This document shows positions 49,932-57,929 of a stretch of DNA of 64,000 nucleotides, piece by piece. This DNA is from a virus. Positions within the stretch are counted from its first letter, which is position 1. Each line of letters begins with the position of its first letter. The notes under the pieces are model-generated. The model saw nothing but the letters and a program-made list of their open reading frames with translations, was not told where the DNA came from and searched no databases. The position numbers and the translations under genes are program-made. The stretch lies in the IMG/VR virus record IMGVR_UViG_3300010885_043119, positions 18,209 through 82,208 of that record. The stretch is one strand, 5' to 3'.

Positions 49932-51912
49932 AATCAGCAAGCTGATTCAAGAACCTAGATAGATAGCCTATACTGGACTTAACATCACTGATGATGATGT
50001 TATTACCAGGGCCATACATCTTGTCTCCAAGTGCAGCAGGATAAGCGTTAGCTACTCCGATTGCGTATGTCTCAACGCCAAATCTAGCTCTGGCGTCTTT
50101 CCTACACATATTAACATGCTCATGAGCAGAGTCGCCTCCGTAATTAGATCCGTTAGGTTGACCGTCAGAGATGACGATCATAACCTTACGTTTGTAATCA
50201 GGTCTTGATTCCTGCAAGTGCTTAGCTGCGTGCCACACAGAATAACCATCAAGGTTATTACCATGACCACACATCTTTAGGATGTTGTCAAGCGGTACGC
50301 TAGCATCTAGCTCATCGTATATAAGACGCATGTTCATCTCGTCAGAAGAACATACGCCCATATTATGCGCTTCACGAGATGACTCTTGAGCGCTGAAGCC
50401 TACTACAGTTAGGTCTACGTCTTTGATACCTTTACACAGCTTGGCAAGAATATAGGCAACCTCTGCGGCTTCCCTTATCCTTGACGAGTTGTTTCCGGTC
50501 TCGTTCTTCATAGAACCAGATTGATCTACAAGAAGGCAGATAGCTGTCTTATCTGAGTCACAGTGACTTCTACGGTAAAACACTGTGTCTAAGTCCATAC
50601 CTATTTTGTATAGGCTGTTTGAGTGCAGCCTACCTGAGTTGTATCCAAATATCTTTTTGGATGCCTCTTTAGATTTGAAGCTAAACGAATCTCTAAGCCT
50701 TTCTGTAAATGCTTCTATCATTTGAATCCTAGCAGCGTCAAAGTATTTGGCGTTCTCGTTCTTGCTATCAGGAGGAACCCACACAGCCTTGATTGACAGA
50801 CCTCCACCTCCGATACCACAAACTATTGGAACCCCTGGAGGAGAGATAGTGTCTTTCAACTCTGACGTTTTATCACCAGATATTGCATCTATTGAAGAAG
50901 CGTCAAAACAACTAGAGTTGCCTACTTTAGCAAGGCCGAATAGGCTCTCGTCTATTCCTGAGAACTTATCAGCACCTTTCTTTGGCAGAACAGGAGCTGG
51001 CTTTGAGCTTTCTTCTATTAAGCCTTCTTTGCTTAGTATGTTGACCATCTCTTCAGATGGGTCAGTCTCCTCTTGTTCTTCAGGAGCTACGTCGTATAGC
51101 TTTCTAAAGAGCTTAACTACCTCCTCTGCTAGGTACCACCTATCCTTAGGAGTTCTTACACTAGCTAGCCCTTCAGCTATAGCCATCTTACCTTCGTTGT
51201 AGCAACTTGGGATTTTGATGGGATCATGGCTGTGATACAAGTTCCACGCTAGACCTTTGACAAACGCTTTACTAGACGTTTTGCTTTCAGGTCCAGAACC
51301 ATCGTGGTTCTTTAGCAGTTGCTTAATAACCTTTGAAGTTACTACGCTACTTGCTATTGAGTAGTTATCAAAGTATGGCTTGAAACCTCTCCAATCGTTG
51401 ATAACATCTCCCCTAGCTATGGCAAACTCAATAGCCGACCATACGGATTTGACGTCCATATCATCGCTTCTAATAAACTCTTGGTAGGTGTCGTTGTCTA
51501 TCTGCCTTTTGAGCTGCGCTGCCATCATAACTTGGCCGCACAAACTGTCTACAACGTCATCTTCTGTAACGCCACCGTCTGCCTTGACCAAGTCGTCAGG
51601 GCTGATGTAAATGGTGTTGTCACTGATTGTATTAACGTCAGTGCCGTCACTAAACTTAACTGAGAGCTTTCTCTCGTTCTCGTCACCTGAGTTCAGAATG
51701 ACGTTAGCCGAACGACCTATAGCGCGTAAACCATCCTCGCATACCTTTTTAGCTTTATCCTGAGGGCTCTGAACTAGAGCCGTCGACGTATAACTTGTGT
51801 ATGAATTGTAGTCATACCCACCATACAAATCGTCATTCCACGACTTCCAGTAGCTTTTTCTACCATAGTCAGCTCTGTATGCTGGATCATTGAACCATTC
51901 TTTGAATCCCAT
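49921..51912 (-). CDS. VWA-domain protein, CobT-like
   Basis: A 663-aa protein. The C-terminal VWA domain has the MIDAS motif LLVDQSGSMKN, MIVISDGQPNGSN and a conserved Asp/Thr pattern; the N-terminal half is helical and acidic in the middle (PEEQEETDPSEEM). With the CobS-like AAA+ gene directly upstream it forms a MoxR/CobS-VWA pair, which in bacteria acts as metal-chelatase or protein-remodelling chaperone. No third (CobN-like) subunit is seen here, so a chaperone role in phage assembly or host inhibition is more plausible. A GC hairpin sits just before its ribosome site. Confidence 0.78.
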   Translation of the reverse strand: MGFKEWFNDPAYRADYGRKSYWKSWNDDLYGGYDYNSYTSYTSTALVQSPQDKAKKVCEDGLRAIGRSANVILNSGDENERKLSVKFSDGTDVNTISDNTIYISPDDLVKADGGVTEDDVVDSLCGQVMMAAQLKRQIDNDTYQEFIRSDDMDVKSVWSAIEFAIARGDVINDWRGFKPYFDNYSIASSVVTSKVIKQLLKNHDGSGPESKTSSKAFVKGLAWNLYHSHDPIKIPSCYNEGKMAIAEGLASVRTPKDRWYLAEEVVKLFRKLYDVAPEEQEETDPSEEMVNILSKEGLIEESSKPAPVLPKKGADKFSGIDESLFGLAKVGNSSCFDASSIDAISGDKTSELKDTISPPGVPIVCGIGGGGLSIKAVWVPPDSKNENAKYFDAARIQMIEAFTERLRDSFSFKSKEASKKIFGYNSGRLHSNSLYKIGMDLDTVFYRRSHCDSDKTAICLLVDQSGSMKNETGNNSSRIREAAEVAYILAKLCKGIKDVDLTVVGFSAQESSREAHNMGVCSSDEMNMRLIYDELDASVPLDNILKMCGHGNNLDGYSVWHAAKHLQESRPDYKRKVMIVISDGQPNGSNYGGDSAHEHVNMCRKDARARFGVETYAIGVANAYPAALGDKMYGPGNNIIISDVKSSIGYLSRFLNQLADSTE

Positions 51913-51925
51913 AATAATACCTCCA

Positions 51926-51951
51926 AGGACGGCGATATAAACCGCCGTCCT
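51926..51951 (-). promoter_or_regulatory. Hairpin abutting the VWA gene ribosome site
   Basis: A 9-bp stem AGGACGGCG / CGCCGTCCT, immediately followed on the minus strand by TGGAGGT, the VWA gene Shine-Dalgarno. No U-run, so more likely a translational or processing element than a terminator. Confidence 0.5.
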
Positions 51952-51966
51952 GCCTTAATTAAAACC

Positions 51967-52965
51967 CTAGAAGCTTGACACAAGATCGCTAGCGGTAGCG
52001 GCCTTAGCCGTATCACCATCGATTGATCCAAACTTACCTTTCAGCATTTCTAGAACCTGAGCCCTCTCAGAGTCTGCACCTGTACCTGCGCTGAAGTGAT
52101 TGATAAGAGAAAAGCGAAGAGTCTTAACACCCCCACGCGTGAACTTACGAGCTGCGTTTAACAGCTCACGCGTGGAAACTGTGTGAGTGAACACGCTATC
52201 TATACCTTTTGCCTTACGGCGGATAGTATCGGCAATGTCCACTAGTTTAGTGGCGTTATCCACACTGATGTTAGTTCTCTTAACTAGCAGCTCGATCTCG
52301 TCTACCTTTGACAGGTAAGTGAGCTCTACAACATCGCTGAAGCGAGCACGTAGCGCTCTGTCTAACTTGATTGTACCGGTGTAAGCGGCACCCTCGTTCA
52401 TAGTTGCGAACCAAACCAAGCCACCGCCGTCCCTAAGTATTGGTGATGGTTTGCGGTCCTGAATAAAGGTAGACCGATTGGTATCGAGCAACGGTAACAA
52501 CACGTTCAGCACCTCGGGTGCCGCCCTGTTGATCTCGTCTAACAATATGACGTGGTTACCGGCAGATACAACCCTATCGAATGGAGATTCTTGCCAAGAC
52601 ATATTACCGCCTTTGAGGTCGAAGTGTCCGAACCACTGCTGCGCCTCCGTTACGTTAGCACAATCCATTTTTAGTAATGGTAGCTTATGCATAGCAGCGA
52701 ACTGCTTTGCAAACTCGGTCTTACCGCAGCCGGTTGGACCTACCAAAATAACGTTTTGGCTCTCAGACTTACGCTCCTCTTGGAGCACCTCAAACAATTC
52801 TTTTGTATCCTTTGGCATGACATACGTCGAGTCCAGTTCCGGCACGAATGTACCAGTTCTATAGCTGAAACTTGTTTCTTCTGACCTCATATCTACTGAA
52901 CTCCTTAAACCATTGAAACCCATTTCGTCCACATTTTTACCAGCTTGCTTTGGTTGATTAATCAC
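51967..52965 (-). CDS. CobS/MoxR-like AAA+ ATPase, GTG start
   Basis: A 332-aa protein starting at GTG (52963-52965), seven bases after GAGGAG. Walker A VGPTGCGKTEFAKQF, Walker B HVILLDEINRAAPEV, sensor 1 WFATMNEG, and arginine-finger region RALRARFSDVVEL. Close to CobS/MoxR ATPases, which drive a VWA partner. It is 55 bases upstream of the VWA gene and overlaps the 114-aa gene by 8 bp. Confidence 0.85.
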   Translation of the reverse strand: MINQPKQAGKNVDEMGFNGLRSSVDMRSEETSFSYRTGTFVPELDSTYVMPKDTKELFEVLQEERKSESQNVILVGPTGCGKTEFAKQFAAMHKLPLLKMDCANVTEAQQWFGHFDLKGGNMSWQESPFDRVVSAGNHVILLDEINRAAPEVLNVLLPLLDTNRSTFIQDRKPSPILRDGGGLVWFATMNEGAAYTGTIKLDRALRARFSDVVELTYLSKVDEIELLVKRTNISVDNATKLVDIADTIRRKAKGIDSVFTHTVSTRELLNAARKFTRGGVKTLRFSLINHFSAGTGADSERAQVLEMLKGKFGSIDGDTAKAATASDLVSSF

Positions 52966-53302
52966 AATAATTCTCCTCATCGAATTGGCCAAACAGATCA
53001 ACATAGTCTTCCTCTACCACATCTATGGCAAAGGATGGAAGGCACGCTAACGTAGCGGCCTCCTTTTTTGATAGTAAACTCTTATCAATATAAGGCTCCA
53101 TCAATAGCCGAAAGTACCTATCTACAACTTTCTTGTTGATAGTACTGCAAGGTATAGCTTTAGTCATATCCCAGCTAACTGAACCTAGTAACTTAGCTGG
53201 TATACTTTTTATACTTTTTAATTGTAGGGCACTTAACGTCTTTATGAACCTATTCTTTATAGCCTTATTATTGAATTGAAGTACTTGCTCCGTGCTTAAC
53301 AT
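52958..53302 (-). CDS. Hypothetical protein
   Basis: A 114-aa protein, no family recognised. Ribosome site AAAGGAGGTGCT. Overlaps the AAA+ gene start, so it belongs to the AAA/VWA operon. Confidence 0.55.
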   Translation of the reverse strand: MLSTEQVLQFNNKAIKNRFIKTLSALQLKSIKSIPAKLLGSVSWDMTKAIPCSTINKKVVDRYFRLLMEPYIDKSLLSKKEAATLACLPSFAIDVVEEDYVDLFGQFDEENYCD

Positions 53303-53313
53303 AGCACCTCCTT

Positions 53314-53508
53314 TTAATACTTTCTAAAATCATAGTAAAGTAGAGGGTCTAATTGCCTAGAACAAGATACTATCTTGCCGTTTTTATTCTTAAGAACTGC
53401 CGACTCATTAGTCTGCATTTCTATAGTGAACCTTTTCTTTAGCTCCTCTAAGCTAAGTACGTTTTTTATTCCGTACTTAGCTTCAAGGTATTCTCTAGGG
53501 GCACCCAT
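53314..53508 (-). CDS. Small hypothetical protein
   Basis: A 64-aa protein (MGAPREYLEAKYGIKN start). No family recognised. Ribosome site GGAGGATCCAAA. Same operon as the AAA/VWA pair. Confidence 0.55.
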   Translation of the reverse strand: MGAPREYLEAKYGIKNVLSLEELKKRFTIEMQTNESAVLKNKNGKIVSCSRQLDPLLYYDFRKY

Positions 53509-53519
53509 TTTGGATCCTC

Positions 53520-54395
53520 CTAGTTCTCAGAGAATTTTATACGATTTACTGGCTTCACTTTGTGAGCAGTCAAAGGCTTATCTTCTTTATCATTATTAAG
53601 ATTAAATCCTTGTTTCTTAGCAGTCTTCTCTATTAACCTTTTGACCCACCTATCGTGAGCCGACTTGCTTCTGAACGAAGCTTTAGGTTCTTCTTCTATT
53701 CTTCCTTTCTTTGACACCCTGAAGTAATTTACTTCGTATATCTCTCCGTGAATGAAAAGGGTGCACGCAACTAAGTTGGCAATTTCCAACTTACGTATTT
53801 CCACAGCTGAAGCTGATGAATCAACTCCCTTCTTTACGAAATTATCCATATCACTAATTTGGGGATTTTCGTCATCAAGCTGTATGCATGTAGTTTTGAC
53901 AGTAGCTACGTCGTTTTCACACGTAAATTCTACCAATACTGAATCAGGCCTTCCGCCTTTTCTTTTGCTAAGTCCCATGTATTCAGGGAATACTTGAGAC
54001 CTGAAGAATGCTCTAGTCCAAATTCTCAAGCTTTTTCTTTTTGAGAATATTGAATCTATAGAGGTATCTACTTCTTTTCCGTTTACAATGGAAGTTATAT
54101 CTTCATTTGACACAGTGATTACTTTTACACAGGTTTTAATTTCTTTTTTATTACTATCTGCCTTAGCCTTATCTGCTTTAAGAAACCCTGAAAATATCTC
54201 TTCCGGTGCTATTTTGTACTTCTTGATATCTTCCTTCATTGACTCCATCTTAGCGTATATGTCGCTCTCAGAATTATGGAGCATTACTATAAGTTCTGGC
54301 GTAGAAACGCCCTTCTTTCTTAAATCTTTTACAGCGTCATCTATTATAGCTATCAGTTTAGCCACTACTTCTTCACGTTCATAATCGTTATCCAT
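53520..54395 (-). CDS. Hypothetical protein
   Basis: A 291-aa protein, start at MDNDYEREEVVAK because AAGGAGATAAAA precedes it. Lys-rich, mixed helices and strands, C-terminus basic. No family recognised. It overlaps the upstream gene by 8 bp. Confidence 0.55.
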   Translation of the reverse strand: MDNDYEREEVVAKLIAIIDDAVKDLRKKGVSTPELIVMLHNSESDIYAKMESMKEDIKKYKIAPEEIFSGFLKADKAKADSNKKEIKTCVKVITVSNEDITSIVNGKEVDTSIDSIFSKRKSLRIWTRAFFRSQVFPEYMGLSKRKGGRPDSVLVEFTCENDVATVKTTCIQLDDENPQISDMDNFVKKGVDSSASAVEIRKLEIANLVACTLFIHGEIYEVNYFRVSKKGRIEEEPKASFRSKSAHDRWVKRLIEKTAKKQGFNLNNDKEDKPLTAHKVKPVNRIKFSEN

Positions 54396-55014
54396 TTTTA
54401 TCTCCTTCATAACTGTTAGGACCTGACAACGCAAACACTAGATCAGAAACATACATCCACATTTCTTGAAGATACTGAGCGTACCTTTCAGAGTTGATGT
54501 GTGGCCATTCAACCTTTGTAGCTCGCACCTCACCGCACTTACTGGTTGATATCTGAAACGAGTAGTCATAGCACTTAGCCTCTACGTCTACTTTAAGCTT
54601 AGGCGCTATTTTGGATGTTGTATTCTCTATGGTTTTATAGATACTGTCTTTTAACGGAATTAAAGGACTCAAAAGAATTATGTAGCTTAAGATACCGTTT
54701 AATGGATCGTAAGACCCAAATATGCTAAAGCTTATCGCTCTATGCCCTACTACAGGGTGCACCGTAATGCCGCCTAAGTTGACTTCTCCTTGAAAACCTT
54801 TCCCTGTCATTTCAAACAGATCTAGACTTATAGCTCTATGAACTTTTGTTTGCAAAGGGTGCAAAGCATCTGCAGTCTCTTTTGCCCACCTGACAAACTT
54901 AGGTATCAGCCTGTCTTTTGCAAACCCTACCCTTACTTCTATAAGTGCGTTTTCTTCAGCGTCTTCACCGCGCTTGCGCACAGCTTCAGCTATAGCTTCT
55001 GCTACGTTGCTCAT
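54388..55014 (-). CDS. Hypothetical protein
   Basis: A 208-aa protein. Soluble, with beta-rich middle. No family recognised. Ribosome site AAAGGAGAAAAA. Confidence 0.55.
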   Translation of the reverse strand: MSNVAEAIAEAVRKRGEDAEENALIEVRVGFAKDRLIPKFVRWAKETADALHPLQTKVHRAISLDLFEMTGKGFQGEVNLGGITVHPVVGHRAISFSIFGSYDPLNGILSYIILLSPLIPLKDSIYKTIENTTSKIAPKLKVDVEAKCYDYSFQISTSKCGEVRATKVEWPHINSERYAQYLQEMWMYVSDLVFALSGPNSYEGDKNG

Positions 55015-55104
55015 TTTTTCTCCTTTACTTAGGTGTAAAAATACAAAGCTACATCACCGTCTGGCGACTCTATGTCTAATGTATTTCTTATAGCGACGTG
55101 TCTA

Positions 55105-55911
55105 TCAAACTACGTTGGTTACCAAGTAGTTGTTTATGTCGAACGAAGTGTCTTTAAACGGCTTCAGTTCTCTTTCTCCAGCCTTACTACTACCTACTAA
55201 TCTAACCGCTGGAAGGTTATCTGGATGAAAGTAGCCTATAGAATAGGCTCTGTTCATTTTGTATATGTTAGTGTTAATAAAGTTAATTACTGAATACATG
55301 GATCCAGAGTTGTGACCTCTACTATTGAAATGATTAATTATGTCTTCTTCTGATTTACTATTAATACCTATCTCATTAAAGTTTTTATTAAGGTAAAAAG
55401 TAGGATTAAACGATCCGTTAGTAGCTACTAAAGCTTTGTCAAACAGCGACCGTTCACTGTCGGTGAATTCCATAGTAAGATCATTAAGCTCTTCCATAAA
55501 CTCACCCTGTATAATAGGGTCTAACATAGCTCCAACGTTGTAATTAGCCCTGTGGTCTATTAAATCATTAGGGCACCGGAAGTGAAACGAAATCTTATAT
55601 TTGCATCTTCCAAGGTTTGTAGCGCCACTAGCATCTGCTATGTATGTTTCAGTTGTACGTTTTTCGCTTATTAGAGCTGCGACGAATGGTACTACTTCCT
55701 CTTTAAACAAATCGTAAGCTTTAGAAAACACGCTGGCACTATTGAAGTACATATCAAACTCATAGTAAGCCTTGTGAAGCTTTGAAACGTCTACTAGCTC
55801 GTACAAGCTGTATGTGTTTCTTATGGTTAAATGCTTGTAAGCTTCATCTGTCGTAAGCTCTAGGACTTCTGAATTTAAAGGGATGGTTCTCCCAAACTTC
55901 AGTTTAATCAC
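55105..55911 (-). CDS. Hypothetical protein, GTG start
   Basis: A 268-aa protein starting at GTG after AGGAGATAAGCTACA. Rich in Tyr, Asn and Phe (virion-like composition), no motif recognised. Coupled to the 238-aa gene by a 4-bp overlap. Confidence 0.55.
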   Translation of the reverse strand: MIKLKFGRTIPLNSEVLELTTDEAYKHLTIRNTYSLYELVDVSKLHKAYYEFDMYFNSASVFSKAYDLFKEEVVPFVAALISEKRTTETYIADASGATNLGRCKYKISFHFRCPNDLIDHRANYNVGAMLDPIIQGEFMEELNDLTMEFTDSERSLFDKALVATNGSFNPTFYLNKNFNEIGINSKSEEDIINHFNSRGHNSGSMYSVINFINTNIYKMNRAYSIGYFHPDNLPAVRLVGSSKAGERELKPFKDTSFDINNYLVTNVV

Positions 55912-56624
55912 TGTAGCTTATCTCCTGCCAGCTTTCTTATTACTCCAGCAGTATTACCATTAGCAAGCTTTAAACTATCGATCTGCTTTATAAGACTTCT
56001 AAGGTTTTCTTTAACATAAGTCTTAATATCGTCAGACTTATCTTGCTGAGTCTTCCATATTGCTGAATACATCTCTGGATCGTCAGAAAACGTTTGGGCT
56101 ACGTTTTCTGCTATTTTATCAGCATCTTCTCCAAGGCCTATTTTTAACACGTCAGGAGGATTATGTATTCCGTGAGACTTTACAACCTGAGAGATATACC
56201 CTACTATCTCGCTAGCGAACGGATTTTCTTCTCCATCATCTGGAGGGGATATCATTAAAGCCTCTGTGATGCCCCAAGCACACTCCGAAGGGTCTGCTGG
56301 ATCAAACCATCTTGGGTCTAGGACGTCTCCTGATAAGATGTTGCACAGGTCGATGAAGTCAGGTAAGGACGTGTAGAACTGGTCAGTAGTGGCTATGTTT
56401 ATAGCCGACATTAACCTGTTGAAAACTTTGTTAGGAATCTTTACTCCAAAGTCTTCTTCTATCTCTTGCCTTATGGTCATGGGGTCCCATTCTAGGCCTT
56501 CAGTACCGTATGAGTCTATAAAGCATATAAGAAGAACTGTGGCATAGGATTCACCGTTAAGCCATACAGCTTTTGATGTATCCCTGTGCTCATACGGCTT
56601 TACCTGACTACTGCCCTGTTCCAT
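55908..56624 (-). CDS. Hypothetical acidic protein
   Basis: A 238-aa protein. Start taken at MEQGSSQVKPYEH because that ATG overlaps the upstream TAA as TAATG, with AAGGGC before it; eight more codons upstream are open. Two Trp/Pro-rich segments (DPRWFDPADPSECAWG). No family recognised. Confidence 0.55.
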   Translation of the reverse strand: MEQGSSQVKPYEHRDTSKAVWLNGESYATVLLICFIDSYGTEGLEWDPMTIRQEIEEDFGVKIPNKVFNRLMSAINIATTDQFYTSLPDFIDLCNILSGDVLDPRWFDPADPSECAWGITEALMISPPDDGEENPFASEIVGYISQVVKSHGIHNPPDVLKIGLGEDADKIAENVAQTFSDDPEMYSAIWKTQQDKSDDIKTYVKENLRSLIKQIDSLKLANGNTAGVIRKLAGDKLQ

Positions 56625-56899
56625 TACAGCCCTTCTTGTAGAGGCCATGAAATATGTACAAACCTAGAAGTAGAAGCTTCAAACTCCTTGTGACTCAGCG
56701 ACTTACCTGACTCGTCTACCCACTCCATCCAAGGTGAACCTGAAATTCCTGGACGGTTCATCCCTAGCTTCTGGGATCCAAACTCAATAGCAGCTTCCCT
56801 TGAAGCCTTTGATTGCGCTTCCTCAAGGGAGGCAGCCTCAATAGTTACATTAGCCTTCTGGCCTACCTTTTCGGACTTCAACGCTATAGCCTTAATCAT
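56624..56899 (-). CDS. Small hypothetical protein
   Basis: A 91-aa protein with no family recognised. First gene after the terminator at 56992-57035. Its TAA overlaps the next ATG. Confidence 0.5.
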   Translation of the reverse strand: MIKAIALKSEKVGQKANVTIEAASLEEAQSKASREAAIEFGSQKLGMNRPGISGSPWMEWVDESGKSLSHKEFEASTSRFVHISWPLQEGL

Positions 56900-56991
56900 C
56901 TAAGTATCCTTTCTTTGTTTTATACCGATCGTGGGTCTATGTTACTGACCTTGCTGCCAGTTAGCAAACCCAATAGCTAAAAATTTGCATC

Positions 56992-57035
56992 AGACCCGTA
57001 ACGTTTAGACTGTGAGGTCTAGACGTTACGGGTCT
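56992..57035 (-). terminator. Long-stem rho-independent terminator
   Basis: A 19-bp stem with one G-U pair and a 6-nt loop. The base of the stem is AGACCCGTAACGT / ACGTTACGGGTCT. On the minus strand it is followed by GATGCAAATTTTTAGC. Separates the 57-60 kb genes from those below 56.9 kb. Confidence 0.75.
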
Positions 57036-57093
57036 TATATTTGATAGCTATAGCTATACACTAGATTATGACGCAAAAACGGCTCCAATTTAG

Positions 57094-57420
57094 CTAGAAG
57101 GTAAGCTGTATAATTTTACCTGAATCGTTGGTATAAACTATCCTAGCCTGCTCTGTGTTCATTATGTCTTTAAGCTTTGCCTTATCAGCGTCTGATAGCT
57201 GAGCTATAGCCTTCTTTACCGACATTAGGTTTACAGCTATATTACGGGCCTTGGCTTGGCACGGCCTACAGCCTCCTTTTCTAACGCTTCCAACCTTAGC
57301 TCTAGCGTTATCTACGGCTATCTTTACAGCCTGTATTTGACCTGAAACCTTGGGGTCATTAAGTATGTTTATGACCATACCGTCGTCTATAATGACTAGT
57401 TTGCTTTTGATTTCTGACAT
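57094..57420 (-). CDS. Hypothetical protein
   Basis: A 108-aa protein with GGCRPCQAKARN (two Cys, possible metal site) and a helical centre. No family recognised. Ribosome site AAGGAGACTGCT. Confidence 0.55.
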   Translation of the reverse strand: MSEIKSKLVIIDDGMVINILNDPKVSGQIQAVKIAVDNARAKVGSVRKGGCRPCQAKARNIAVNLMSVKKAIAQLSDADKAKLKDIMNTEQARIVYTNDSGKIIQLTF

Positions 57421-57430
57421 AGCAGTCTCC

Positions 57431-57886
57431 TTAGTTTAGTGGGTCACCTATGGACACGGTTATTTCTGGTTGTATATCTTCCATAGTGTCCATTGTCTTT
57501 ACAAGGATTTTAACATCACTTAGCATCATCTCCCAAGCCTCGTTAGCCGTGGCTTGAGATCTAAACACTAAGTCTACATAGCTCTTCCTAAACCATGCCG
57601 GATTAGCTCCAGGCTGTGGAGCGTTCTCATAAAACTCTTCTAAATCAGACGGAGAGCATATACCATCAAAGTCGTCCTGGTACGAGCCTGTGGATGCGCT
57701 TAAAGGTCCGCGCAAGTAACGAAATATAGCGTTACTCATTCCGTTAGCGTCTAAAGCTTCTACCTTCATTCTAAAGCCGTCAATGTTGTTTATGACGTAT
57801 TTAGCCTGAACGTAACGCTTTAGCTTGATACCATGCTTGTCTGATGGTGTATCAGAAGAACTAAAAGAACTAGAAGAATCACTCAT
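57431..57886 (-). CDS. Hypothetical protein
   Basis: A 151-aa protein, start at MSDSSSSFSSSDTPS because GGAGGGCATAAGC precedes it; the longer frame overlaps the glycosyltransferase. N-terminus Ser-rich, no family recognised. Confidence 0.55.
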   Translation of the reverse strand: MSDSSSSFSSSDTPSDKHGIKLKRYVQAKYVINNIDGFRMKVEALDANGMSNAIFRYLRGPLSASTGSYQDDFDGICSPSDLEEFYENAPQPGANPAWFRKSYVDLVFRSQATANEAWEMMLSDVKILVKTMDTMEDIQPEITVSIGDPLN

Positions 57887-57929
57887 GCTTATGCCCTCCA
57901 GGCTATATACAGTGTACCTTAACTTACTC

